From Mesobacillus jeotgali (GTDB lineage Bacteria; Bacillota; Bacilli; Bacillales; Cytobacillaceae): DNA of 64,000 bases. Below are positions 48,511-56,381 of the stretch, piece after piece. The position numbers and the translations under genes are program-made. The notes below the pieces were generated by a model that ran no database searches, was not told the origin of the DNA, and saw only the letters and a list, made by a program, of their open reading frames with translations. The stretch spans positions 2,429,444 through 2,493,443 of the forward strand of contig NZ_FVZC01000009.1 in the NCBI RefSeq assembly GCF_900166585.1, in the 5' to 3' direction. Position 1 is the stretch's first letter. The number at the start of each line of letters is the position of its first letter.

Positions 48511-48642
48511 TTAAAAATCTGAGTTCCATTCTTCAAGTAGTTCGATTTCTTTCTTCAGCTGCTTCTGGCGTCGGCCAAGCACGAGTACATAACCTGCAAT
48601 CAAAGTCCAGATCACTGTATAACCCATGAATAAGTAAGTCAT
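48511..48642 (-). CDS. ccmD: CcmD, small heme-exporter membrane protein
   Basis: A 43-residue protein too short for standard gene calls. It starts MTYLFMGYTVIWTLIAGYVL, a single membrane helix with a cytosolic basic/acidic tail (RRQKQLKKEIELLEEW). AAAGGAGG lies 7 bases upstream of the start at 48642. Size, topology and position between ccmC and the thioredoxin gene identify it as CcmD, which helps release holo-CcmE from CcmABC. Confidence 0.85.
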   Translation of the reverse strand: MTYLFMGYTVIWTLIAGYVLVLGRRQKQLKKEIELLEEWNSDF

Positions 48643-48662
48643 TTTCTATTCCTCCTTTATAG

Positions 48663-49373
48663 TTAACCCGCAAGCTTTTCCATTGCTTTTAATTTAGCCT
48701 TTTTGACGACATGCCTCATTTTCTCAATCTCGATTCCTTTGCGCATCAAGAACGCGTAGAGCAGGGTAATCGTAAAAATGGAGAACAGCAGTGCGACGAG
48801 CATATCAGGTTCAATCCCGCCCCCTGACTGGCTTTTCCCTTCCCCGAACACGATTGGGTGAAGCTTCGTATTCCACCAGCGAATGGCCATGAAAACGATC
48901 GGGACATTGATGACGCCAACGATGCCAAAAACAGCTGACAGCCTTGCGATTTTTTCCATTGAACCGTCCATCTTGCGGACGAACAGATAAGCAACGTAGA
49001 TGAACCAGAGAATCAGGGTTGTAGCGAGGCGCGGTTCCCAGGTCCACCATGTATTCCAGCTTGATTTTCCCCAGATCATCCCGGTAATCAATGTAATCGT
49101 GGTGAACAGGACGCCGATTTCGGCAGAGATTCCTGCATTGATATGGTGCCGCAGTTTCGGTTTGATCAGCACCCTCACACTGTAATATCCAACGACACCG
49201 AAAGCGAGGAAGGCTACCCAGGCACTGCCAACGTGGAAATAAAATATTTTCTGGGTAACACCCATCATTTTTTCAACTGGCGACCAAATAAAAATCAGAT
49301 AAAGTGCAATAAAAAATGACGGTATCAACGTAAACAGCAAGATCCGGTCGATCATGCCCGTATTCCTTTTCAT
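48663..49373 (-). CDS. ccmC: Heme exporter protein CcmC
   Basis: A 236-residue, six-helix membrane protein of the heme-handling (WWD) family. The WWD motif region reads WGKSSWNTWWTWEPRLATT (about 107-125), flanked by His residues for heme (FYFHVGSAWVAFL upstream, later NTKLHP). It loads heme on CcmE. The start at 49373 has GGAGGGG 6-7 bases upstream and overlaps the ccmB stop (ATGA). Confidence 0.93.
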   Translation of the reverse strand: MKRNTGMIDRILLFTLIPSFFIALYLIFIWSPVEKMMGVTQKIFYFHVGSAWVAFLAFGVVGYYSVRVLIKPKLRHHINAGISAEIGVLFTTITLITGMIWGKSSWNTWWTWEPRLATTLILWFIYVAYLFVRKMDGSMEKIARLSAVFGIVGVINVPIVFMAIRWWNTKLHPIVFGEGKSQSGGGIEPDMLVALLFSIFTITLLYAFLMRKGIEIEKMRHVVKKAKLKAMEKLAG

Positions 49374-50056
49374 CAAGACCCCTCCATAATAAATTCGAAT
49401 AAGAAAAAGCACGCTGCCAGGAACAATAAATCATAAGCGGCCATCAACCTGATCCAGGACGCCGCATCGGCGATCATTTCATTTTCCAGAACGATTCTCG
49501 TCGCCTGTACACCTGCAATCAGCAGCGGGCTTAAAAGCGGCAGCAGCAAAACTGGCAAGAGCATTTCACTGTTTTTGGCGTTTGCCGACAGTGCTGCAAG
49601 GAATGTGCCGACAATGATGAAGCCCAGTGTTCCGATGACGACAATAAGGATGAACCAGCTGATTTTCCCAAGAAAGCGATAGTCGAACAGCAGGAATAGA
49701 ACCGGGATGCTTACAAGCTGAACTGCCGTTACGAGTATAAAGTTCGCTAAAACCTTTCCGAGATAGATGCTTGAAGGATCGATTGGTGCAGAGCGCAATC
49801 CAGTCAATGCATCGTTTTCATGCTCAGACAGAAAGGATCGATTCAGTCCAAGAATCCCGGAAAACACGGTGATCAGCCAGACAAGGCCCGGAATGACAGC
49901 CTTCACCATATTGTTCGTCGGATCGAAAGCGAAGCTAAAGATAAGGACCACCAAACTGGAGAAGATGACCATCATCCCGATCGTCTGCTTCGTCTTGATC
50001 TCATTGTTAAGGTCTTTGCTGGCAATCGTCCATGCATCTCTAATGATTGACATCAT
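49373..50056 (-). CDS. ccmB: Heme exporter ABC permease CcmB
   Basis: A 227-residue, six-helix ABC permease of the CcmB type (IIRDAWTIASKDLNNEIKTKQ, then hydrophobic segments, ALTGLRSAPIDPSSIYLGK loop). With CcmA and CcmC it forms the heme-transfer complex. Its start overlaps the ccmA stop. Two adjacent ATG codons at 50056 and 50053 are possible starts. Confidence 0.92.
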   Translation of the reverse strand: MMSIIRDAWTIASKDLNNEIKTKQTIGMMVIFSSLVVLIFSFAFDPTNNMVKAVIPGLVWLITVFSGILGLNRSFLSEHENDALTGLRSAPIDPSSIYLGKVLANFILVTAVQLVSIPVLFLLFDYRFLGKISWFILIVVIGTLGFIIVGTFLAALSANAKNSEMLLPVLLLPLLSPLLIAGVQATRIVLENEMIADAASWIRLMAAYDLLFLAACFFLFEFIMEGS

Positions 50057-50778
50057 GAGCTTTTCACCTCTGCCTCGTACCACTGCTTCATCTCAGCGAG
50101 GGTAACATCTTCTCCAAGCTGCCTGGCAGCGATGATTCTCCCTTTCTTCAGCAGGGCTGCCCTGTCAGCAAGTGCATGTACTTGTTCAAAGTCATGAGAA
50201 ATGATGAGAATCGATGTCCCGCTGTCCCGTTTGTTTTTAATGATTTGATTCAATAGTGCAACCGCCTCCTGGTCGAGTCCGGTGTGCGGCTCATCAAGCA
50301 TCAGAATTTCCGGGTCAGGCAGCAGCACTCTGGCAATCGCCAGCCGCTGCATCATTCCCCTTGAGAACGACCTGATTGGCATATCCCTGAAGAGGTAAAG
50401 ACCGACTTCCTTCAAAAGTTCATTTGCTTTCCTGTCAAGGTCTTTCACCTTGTAAAGCTTACCGTAAAATTTTAGATTCTCGAGCGGGGACAGGTTATTG
50501 TACAGAAATGATTCATGACCTAAAAAGCCAATTCGCTGCTTAATCTGTGCTGAGTTTTTCTTAACCAGCTTTCCATCAAGCAGGATGTCCCCGCTGGTTG
50601 GCTGCAGCAATCCGACCGTACATTTGAAAAACGTACTCTTCCCTGCACCGTTAGGCCCTATTACTGCGAGGATTTCCCCTTTTTCCAAAGTAAGGGTGAT
50701 GTTTCGCAATATCAGCTTATCCCCCAGCATCTTGGTCATTTTTCTTAATTCCAGCATGGTCCCCAACTCTTTCATCAA
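50053..50778 (-). CDS. ccmA: Heme exporter ATP-binding protein CcmA
   Basis: A 241-residue ABC ATPase: Walker A GPNGAGKSTFF (about 39-49), signature FSRGMMQRLAIAR, Walker B ILMLDEPHTGLD. It powers release of heme-loaded CcmE from CcmCD. The start overlaps the previous gene by 4 bases (ATGA). Confidence 0.93.
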   Translation of the reverse strand: MMKELGTMLELRKMTKMLGDKLILRNITLTLEKGEILAVIGPNGAGKSTFFKCTVGLLQPTSGDILLDGKLVKKNSAQIKQRIGFLGHESFLYNNLSPLENLKFYGKLYKVKDLDRKANELLKEVGLYLFRDMPIRSFSRGMMQRLAIARVLLPDPEILMLDEPHTGLDQEAVALLNQIIKNKRDSGTSILIISHDFEQVHALADRAALLKKGRIIAARQLGEDVTLAEMKQWYEAEVKSS

Positions 50779-51113
50779 GTGTATTGTTCCAGTTCCTTGT
50801 TTACCTCGGTTAATTGGCGATGGTACTCGAGCTTTCTATTGTTAAACGTTTCTTCAGTAATTTCTGCTGAGACCAGCCTGCCTGGAAGTCCGGCAAGTTC
50901 TTCCTCGATCACTTTCTTTCTTAGTAAAAGGTGCCTGAACAACTGCTCCTCCTCTGTGTCTTCGGGTGCCGACCGATTTTTTCTTTGATAAAACCAATTC
51001 AGCGTAACCACTGCTCCAAAAAATATCAGCACAAAATGGGGATTCAACAGGTTCAAACCAGGAGCCGCCAGCCAGAAATTCACGAGCCATTCAGGATGAT
51101 AGGCAGGTGCCAT
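50775..51113 (-). CDS. Small membrane protein of the ccm operon, unknown
   Basis: A 112-residue protein with one N-terminal membrane span (about 27-43, FVLIFFGAVVTLNWFYQ) and a charged helical tail. It belongs in sequence position between the CcmH-like/CcmI-like genes and ccmA, and overlaps ccmA by 4 bases. No family is recognised; a role in cytochrome c maturation is inferred from position only. Confidence 0.72.
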   Translation of the reverse strand: MAPAYHPEWLVNFWLAAPGLNLLNPHFVLIFFGAVVTLNWFYQRKNRSAPEDTEEEQLFRHLLLRKKVIEEELAGLPGRLVSAEITEETFNNRKLEYHRQLTEVNKELEQYT

Positions 51114-51118
51114 TCAAC

Positions 51119-51496
51119 TCACCCCTTCTGCTGGCGAAGCTTCTTCAGTTCCCTGAAAATTTCTTCTTCCGCTTCGTCAGCCTTCAGTTTTGCTTTCCCT
51201 TTTGGCAGCGTCTTTTTCCCTGATGTGAGCAATTTTGTTTCTTCCTTTAACATTTCAGCCGCAAGGAGGTGATAATCCTCTTTCATCTTTTCAAAATCCT
51301 CACGGGTGATTTTCTTCATTAAAAAGTCCATTTCCAGCTCATTCACTGCGCTATACACCTGCTCAAGCGTCAACCTTTCACCATCTGCCTCCAAACCTTC
51401 GTTCCGCACTTCGGCTGACGAGAAGAAAGGTGAAATGATGAAGTAGAAGCAAGTAATGATAACGAGTGATCCAATTATTAAAAATACATACTCCAT
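51119..51496 (-). CDS. Membrane-anchored small protein of the ccm operon, possibly CcmI-like
   Basis: A 125-residue protein: one N-terminal helix (MEYVFLIIGSLVIITCFYFII) followed by a charged, helical domain (LEQVYSAVNELEMDFLMKKI). The anchor plus helical domain after a CcmH-like gene recalls the N-terminal part of CcmI, but no TPR domain is present. Function inferred only from place in the operon. Confidence 0.7.
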   Translation of the reverse strand: MEYVFLIIGSLVIITCFYFIISPFFSSAEVRNEGLEADGERLTLEQVYSAVNELEMDFLMKKITREDFEKMKEDYHLLAAEMLKEETKLLTSGKKTLPKGKAKLKADEAEEEIFRELKKLRQQKG

Positions 51497-51508
51497 TTTG
51501 ATCAGCTC

Positions 51509-51979
51509 CTAGAAAAGCTTCCGGCGCTCTTCGTCAAAAGTTTTTGATGCGATTTCCCTCTCGATTTCGGAATTCCATCCTGCCTTGTCTTCAACCTTTA
51601 TTTCCGCCTTTTTGATGGTCAATTTCCTTAGCCAGAATCCGACAATCACACTTCCAATGCCGAAACCTGCAGCCGGCATTCCCCAGGCAATCCAGCCGCT
51701 CGTGCCGCCGCCCGGTGTTCTCAAGGCGGCCTGCCCGTATTCCTCTACATAAGATTGAATGATTTCCGGTTCTGACTTGCCCCCATTCAGCATTTCGACC
51801 ACTTCATCGTAATAAACCTTCTTCACCGAACAGGTGGACAGTTCATGGTCCGCATGTCCCTGCATATCAAGCTGAGAGATGATGTGCTTGAATTCCTTTG
51901 AATTGTAAGTGAAAGCTGTAGTGATTCCTGGAATCACGATCAGCAACAGGAGTGTCGTCATCATAATCCTCTTTTTCAT
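51509..51979 (-). CDS. CcmH-like protein lacking the CxxC motif
   Basis: A 156-residue protein: signal/anchor (MKKRIMMTTLLLLIVIPGI), an extracytoplasmic CcmH-like helical hairpin (KKVYYDEVVEMLNGGKSEPEIIQSYVEEYG), then a membrane helix and cytosolic tail. It aligns with E. coli CcmH in the region around VYELMQEGKS, but CxxC is replaced by MQGH and only one Cys (ELSTCS) is nearby. CcmH normally reduces or binds the apocytochrome thiols, so this variant may only scaffold CcmF. Start placed at 51979 after AAGGTGA. Confidence 0.78.
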   Translation of the reverse strand: MKKRIMMTTLLLLIVIPGITTAFTYNSKEFKHIISQLDMQGHADHELSTCSVKKVYYDEVVEMLNGGKSEPEIIQSYVEEYGQAALRTPGGGTSGWIAWGMPAAGFGIGSVIVGFWLRKLTIKKAEIKVEDKAGWNSEIEREIASKTFDEERRKLF

Positions 51980-51984
51980 CCCCA

Positions 51985-53967
51985 TCACCTTCCAACCTTC
52001 GGAATCGCCTTATTAATCTGGTAACGGAATGCAGTCGGCCGGCCGCCTGCGAGCGCAAATGCTGTGCCGATGACCATGATGATGCCGCCTGCCCAAATCC
52101 AGCTGACGAATGGATTCACTTTTACCATGAAAGTGACTTTGTCTTTGTTCTCCCAAGAACTGAGTACCACGTATAGGTCCTGGCTCCAGTTAGTCTTGAT
52201 CGCTACTTCAGTCGACGGCTCGGGCCATGTCTCATAAAAGATTTTTTCCGGCTTGATTTTGCCGATGTCTTTGCCTTTATAAGTCACATCCAAATCCGCT
52301 TCGACAACGCCATTTCCGTTTTTCATATGTTCAGTAAGCTCGTTGAATTTCAGGCTGTATTCGCCAATCTTGATGCTGTTTCCGGAATCTACCGTTTTCA
52401 ATATTTCTGTTGAGTAGGAGTGAGAAGAAATGACCCCCACCGCAATGACCGCGATACCGATATGGACGATATATCCGCCATACCGGCGCTGGTTTTTCAC
52501 CGTCAGCTTGAAAGCAGCCTTCAGAATATTTTCCCTGGTTGCTTTCCTTCTTGCATTGATACCTCTTGCGAATTCAAGTACATGTGTACCGAACATAAAG
52601 CTTGTTGCCGATAATCCAATGATGGCGTAAATACCCTTGATGCCAAAAGCGAGCAGGATGATTGCGGTCACCACCCCCATTACTAGCGGCCAGAGCATGT
52701 TTTTCATGAATTTTTCAAGTACTGCTTTTTGCCAGGCAATGAGAGGACAGATTCCCATCAGCACAATCAGCACCAGTAAAATCGGGGCCATTACTTTATT
52801 AAAATAAGGCGCTCCCACATTGACCTTTGTTCCGGTGAAGGTTTCTGAAATCAGCGGATACATCGTGCCCCAGAAGACAGCGAATGCTGCTGCCACCAGG
52901 ATCAAGTTGTTCAGAAGGAAGCTGCTTTCCTTTGAAAAGTAAGCTTCAATTGGGCTGCTTTCTTTCTTGATCAGTCCGTATCTGGTCATGACGATATAGA
53001 GTGAAAACAGCATCATGAACGCCATGAACACCAGGAAGTAAGTTCCCAAATTGCTGTCGCCAAAAGCATGGACACTAGTCAGGATGCCGCTTCGCACCAG
53101 GAAAGTACCGAACAATGTCAGGATATAAGATAGGATGATCAAACTTACATTCCACGTCTTCAGCATGTTCTTTCTTTCCTGAATCATGACCGAATGCAGG
53201 AAGGCCGATACGGTCAGCCACGGAAGGAAGGAGGCATTTTCAACCGGGTCCCATGCCCAGTAGCCGCCCCAGCCAAGCTCAAGATATGCCCACCAGCCGC
53301 CGATGACATTTCCAAGTGTCAGGAACAGCCATGCCAGCAAAGTCCATCTCCTTGTCAGCTTGATCCACTCTGAATCCATTCTCTTCAGGATCAGTGCGGC
53401 AATCCCGAATGCAAATGGTACCGCCAGTCCGACATACCCCATATAAAGCGTTACAGGATGGAGAATCATCCCGGGATTTTGAAGCATGGGATTGAGCCCT
53501 TTTCCATCAGCCGGAATCTTATCGGTCATTTCAAACGGGTTGACATTCAGTGCCATGACCGTGAAAAAGAACAGGATATTAAGCATCAGGATACTAGAGA
53601 CATATGGCATCATCGGATTCCTTTTTTCTTTTGAAAAAACAACCATTGCCGCATAGATAGATAAAAGGAAGGCCCACAAGAGCAGCGATCCCGCATTTCC
53701 AGCCCAGAAGGCTGTCAGCTTATAAGCCATTGGCAGACTTTCGTTTGTATAAGATGCTACATATTTATATTGGAACTGGCTGGTTCCAAGCAGATATAAC
53801 AGCAGGAAGGATGCGATGCTCGAAACAAAAGCGAGTGAGAGTACTGCTCCTCTGGCACTTTCAAGCCATTTGCTGCTTTTCTTCCTAATCCCAGCCATAT
53901 TGGCAATGATTCCATAAAGCGCAATCACGATCCCGAGATAAATTGAGATATTGCCGATCAAATACAT
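51985..53967 (-). CDS. ccmF: Heme lyase CcmF
   Basis: A 660-residue polytopic protein with the WWD signature WGGYWAWDPVENASFLPW (about 226-243), conserved HPVTLYMGYVGLAVPF, and a large C-terminal extracytoplasmic domain. It ligates heme to apocytochrome c. The start at 53967 has GGTGG 8 bases before it; the earlier GTG at 53979 overlaps that site. Stop overlaps the start region of the CcmH-like gene. Confidence 0.94.
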   Translation of the reverse strand: MYLIGNISIYLGIVIALYGIIANMAGIRKKSSKWLESARGAVLSLAFVSSIASFLLLYLLGTSQFQYKYVASYTNESLPMAYKLTAFWAGNAGSLLLWAFLLSIYAAMVVFSKEKRNPMMPYVSSILMLNILFFFTVMALNVNPFEMTDKIPADGKGLNPMLQNPGMILHPVTLYMGYVGLAVPFAFGIAALILKRMDSEWIKLTRRWTLLAWLFLTLGNVIGGWWAYLELGWGGYWAWDPVENASFLPWLTVSAFLHSVMIQERKNMLKTWNVSLIILSYILTLFGTFLVRSGILTSVHAFGDSNLGTYFLVFMAFMMLFSLYIVMTRYGLIKKESSPIEAYFSKESSFLLNNLILVAAAFAVFWGTMYPLISETFTGTKVNVGAPYFNKVMAPILLVLIVLMGICPLIAWQKAVLEKFMKNMLWPLVMGVVTAIILLAFGIKGIYAIIGLSATSFMFGTHVLEFARGINARRKATRENILKAAFKLTVKNQRRYGGYIVHIGIAVIAVGVISSHSYSTEILKTVDSGNSIKIGEYSLKFNELTEHMKNGNGVVEADLDVTYKGKDIGKIKPEKIFYETWPEPSTEVAIKTNWSQDLYVVLSSWENKDKVTFMVKVNPFVSWIWAGGIIMVIGTAFALAGGRPTAFRYQINKAIPKVGR

Positions 53968-53988
53968 ACAGATAACCACCCATCTGTT

Positions 53989-54438
53989 TTATTCCTTCTT
54001 GTCATTTTTGTACATTTCCTTATGCATTTCGGTATCATAGTTCTCCATATCTTCGCCTTCATATTTTGTCGGGCATTTCGTCTGGACTTTTTCAGCCTCG
54101 AAAACTCCGTCCTTCTGGATGAAACCTTCAACGAGGACGATGACATCCTCAGAAAAATTGTCAGGCTTTATGCCCTTATGAAAGACCTGGAGTGTTCCCT
54201 CGCCTTCCTCATATAGCTCGAAACGAAGCTCCAGCTTATCAGCATCCCACTTCACCGATTCCTTATTGAGCAATCCCTGTGTCATAATATAATCACCTTC
54301 ATACTTCGACCCATTTTTACTAAGGTCAGCGATTGTGATTTCCTTGCTGCCGGCGCTTGGCATCGTCGAAAACATCATGATTATGAATGCGACAGCTGCA
54401 AGTCCCAGCCCGATAACGATTTTTTTGTTTTTGGACAT
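53989..54438 (-). CDS. ccmE: Heme chaperone CcmE, CxxxY variant
   Basis: A 149-residue CcmE: one membrane helix near the N-terminus (KIVIGLGLAAVAFIIMMFS) and an OB-fold domain. The usual heme-binding HxxxY is replaced by CPTKY (about residues 122-126) after EAEKVQTK. The Cys-type CcmE is known from Desulfovibrio and archaea, where heme is held by the Cys. The start overlaps the previous stop (TAATG). Confidence 0.92.
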   Translation of the reverse strand: MSKNKKIVIGLGLAAVAFIIMMFSTMPSAGSKEITIADLSKNGSKYEGDYIMTQGLLNKESVKWDADKLELRFELYEEGEGTLQVFHKGIKPDNFSEDVIVLVEGFIQKDGVFEAEKVQTKCPTKYEGEDMENYDTEMHKEMYKNDKKE

Positions 54439-55397
54439 TACTTTTTACCTCCCAGCTTTTTGAGCAATTCATTGTATTCTGTTTCCGTTATGCTTCCATC
54501 CACTAGCATCCCGCGCAGTTTTGCTTTTTTCGTTTCATAGTCTGCTGTAATCTCGTCTTTTACCGGCCTTGTTTTCTTTCTCTTCATAAGGAAAATCAGA
54601 AGCAGAGCCGCGATGACCGTTACACTGCCAACAACCGTGATGACAAGCCACAAAGGCATTTTCTCTTCATTCTGTTTTAGTGTGCCAGCTTTCTTTGCGT
54701 CTCCGGCCATATCCTCCATAATCTCAGCTGTCGTCCGATCGTCTTTTCGTTCGTACTCCAGTGTGATGTTCTTCGTTTCACCTGGCTTCATTCCCTGGCC
54801 TTGATAAAGAAACATGTTCATGTTGTAGGAATTCTTCTGCTGCTGCTCCGACGCAGGTTCCAGCTTGAAGCTTTCCGAGTTGAGCGGCTCCACGAAAATC
54901 AGGTTAAGCAGGCCTATATTCGTAAAGCTTTCGAAATCGTAAGTGAGCTTTTTCGTGTCTTCTTTCACGTTGATGCTGTCGGTGTAGTACTCAATCACAA
55001 ATTTATAGATTTCCTGTGGCTGGATTTCCTCGCTCGTTTCCCAGGAAATTGTTCCTTTTTTCTTATCCAGCTCATATTCGATTTCATTCATTTCTTTGAG
55101 ATCGCGGGTATAGTCAGCCACGAATCCAAGCCTGAAATTCTTCTCATCCATCGGCAGCGGAATGACTACCTTGCCTTTTTGTGCCTCTTCCGAATTATTT
55201 TTCAGCGCTCCATGGTAACCGACCAAAAGTGGTGGATTCTTCTTTTTATCTTTCGGATGGTAGGAGTACTCAGGCATTACCTGGATCGTCAGCTCCTCCA
55301 TATTCAAAACATCGGATGTGGCTTCAGCACCTGCCAATCCTGGCAGCTGAAAAATGAAAAATAATATCAAGGACAAAGCGGACTTGACAACTTTCAT
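54438..55397 (-). CDS. First gene of the ccm-nrf operon, membrane protein with SHOCT-like tail
   Basis: A 319-residue protein. A signal peptide (MKVVKSALSLILFFIFQLPGLAG) leads to an extracellular beta-rich domain (residues about 25-245), then a membrane span (LWLVITVVGSVTVIAALLLIFL) and a basic linker plus a SHOCT-like end (RGMLVDGSITETEYNELLKKLG). No known Ccm component has this architecture. The start at 55397 follows AAAGGAG by 8 bases. Position as first gene of the operon suggests an assembly or anchoring role. Confidence 0.75.
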   Translation of the reverse strand: MKVVKSALSLILFFIFQLPGLAGAEATSDVLNMEELTIQVMPEYSYHPKDKKKNPPLLVGYHGALKNNSEEAQKGKVVIPLPMDEKNFRLGFVADYTRDLKEMNEIEYELDKKKGTISWETSEEIQPQEIYKFVIEYYTDSINVKEDTKKLTYDFESFTNIGLLNLIFVEPLNSESFKLEPASEQQQKNSYNMNMFLYQGQGMKPGETKNITLEYERKDDRTTAEIMEDMAGDAKKAGTLKQNEEKMPLWLVITVVGSVTVIAALLLIFLMKRKKTRPVKDEITADYETKKAKLRGMLVDGSITETEYNELLKKLGGKK

Positions 55398-55428
55398 ATA
55401 CATGACTCCTTTCTACATGTGACAGATT

Positions 55429-55444
55429 CGTGAATATTTTCACA
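55429..55444 (-). promoter_or_regulatory. Fnr/CRP-type box proximal to the ccm-nrf operon
   Basis: CGTGA-ATATTT-TCACA, one mismatch from TGTGA-N6-TCACA, centred about 40 bases ahead of the first start codon, so close that it could act by occlusion. Confidence 0.6.
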
Positions 55445-55546
55445 AGACAACTTGCATTTAAAAACCAACCTTTATGGTTGATGTATTTTTCAAAACTTAC
55501 TGATGTGCCGCTACCTTATTTAAACCATTTCTAAAAGCCCCCAATC

Positions 55547-55562
55547 TGTGATTTACATCACG
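55547..55562 (-). promoter_or_regulatory. Fnr/CRP-type box distal to the ccm-nrf operon
   Basis: TGTGA-TTTACA-TCACG, one mismatch from TGTGA-N6-TCACA. A weak -10 like TTTAAATA (about 55520-55525, minus strand) lies 30 bases downstream, fitting a class II activator position. Fnr-type regulation fits an anaerobic nitrite reductase operon. No more features in 55404-55682. Confidence 0.7.
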
Positions 55563-55682
55563 GAATTTCCGCCAGTTTTATCCGAATTGTGAACGGGGGG
55601 TATTTTTTGGATTTGCCATTTAGACTGTTGAGTGCCGCATTCCGGGTTTAGATTCAATCAATAATATGAAAGTAAAAAGAAA

Positions 55683-55712
55683 AAACCCCACTTCCTTTTT
55701 GGAAGTGAGGGT
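55683..55712 (-). terminator. Terminator of the 59-aa protein gene
   Basis: Minus-strand CACCCTCACTTCC / GGAAGTGGGG with an AAAAA loop and T6 tail. Confidence 0.85.
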
Positions 55713-55721
55713 GTTACAAAT

Positions 55722-55901
55722 TTATGAAGATTGCTCCGGTTCTGGATGGAATTTTGACTTAACAGGCTGTCCGCCGCTTTGTTCATATTTTTTCTTTGCT
55801 TCTTTTACAGGATCGTGATCGGTTCCAAGTTCAAGATCCTGGTTATTGATCCCATTCCGTGTCTTTTGTTCAGGATTGTTTTGCTTTGAGCGTTTTTTCA
55901 A
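55722..55901 (-). CDS. Small hydrophilic protein downstream of ytzC, unknown
   Basis: A 59-residue very hydrophilic protein rich in Lys, Asn, Gln, Pro and Glu (KKRSKQNNPEQKTRNG, EPEQSS end). Start TTG at 55901 has AGGAGGGG 6 bases upstream. Composition is like small spore proteins, but no SASP signature is present. It lies 16 bases after ytzC and is probably co-transcribed. Confidence 0.65.
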   Translation of the reverse strand: MKKRSKQNNPEQKTRNGINNQDLELGTDHDPVKEAKKKYEQSGGQPVKSKFHPEPEQSS

Positions 55902-55917
55902 AGTTTTCCCCTCCTGT

Positions 55918-56181
55918 TTAATGGTCAAGCAAAATCATATTGTTTTGGACCTGCTGGAGCTGCAGTCTCATTCTGTGCAGCTGGTCTCGCTGCTGGGCGT
56001 TCGCGCTGAAGGCCAGCTTGGCCAAATCATTATAAGCGTCCTCAAGAGCCTGCAGGGCGTTCGTGAAATTGCCGTCATTATAATGCTGCTGGGTAGCTGC
56101 AGTCTTATATTGTTCCTGGGCAAGATTGATTGCATCTTCACATTGCTGAAGTAGCTGGTCAACCGATTGACGTGTTGCCAT
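55918..56181 (-). CDS. ytzC: YtzC, DUF2524 protein
   Basis: An 87-residue all-helical protein of DUF2524, beginning MATRQSVDQLLQQCEDAIN with Gln-rich helices (LRLQLQQVQNNMILLDH at the end). The start at 56181 follows GGAGGGGCTAA by 7 bases. YtzC is known only from Bacilli, with no established function; it lies beside ytqA/ytqB as in B. subtilis. Confidence 0.82.
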   Translation of the reverse strand: MATRQSVDQLLQQCEDAINLAQEQYKTAATQQHYNDGNFTNALQALEDAYNDLAKLAFSANAQQRDQLHRMRLQLQQVQNNMILLDH

Positions 56182-56381
56182 TTTTAGCCCCTCCTTTTTA
56201 TGTTGCTGAAGCAAAGTCCGCTTCTTCTTTATTTTGTTCACAATGCATTTTCCTATCACGTTTTTGTTGAAGTTTAATGATGGCAAAAGCTTTTTGTAAT
56301 CTTTTTGCAATTGGATTCACCTATTCTAAGTGGTACAATTTTTATTATTACTGACTGACAGGCTTTAAGGAGGCATCTGGC

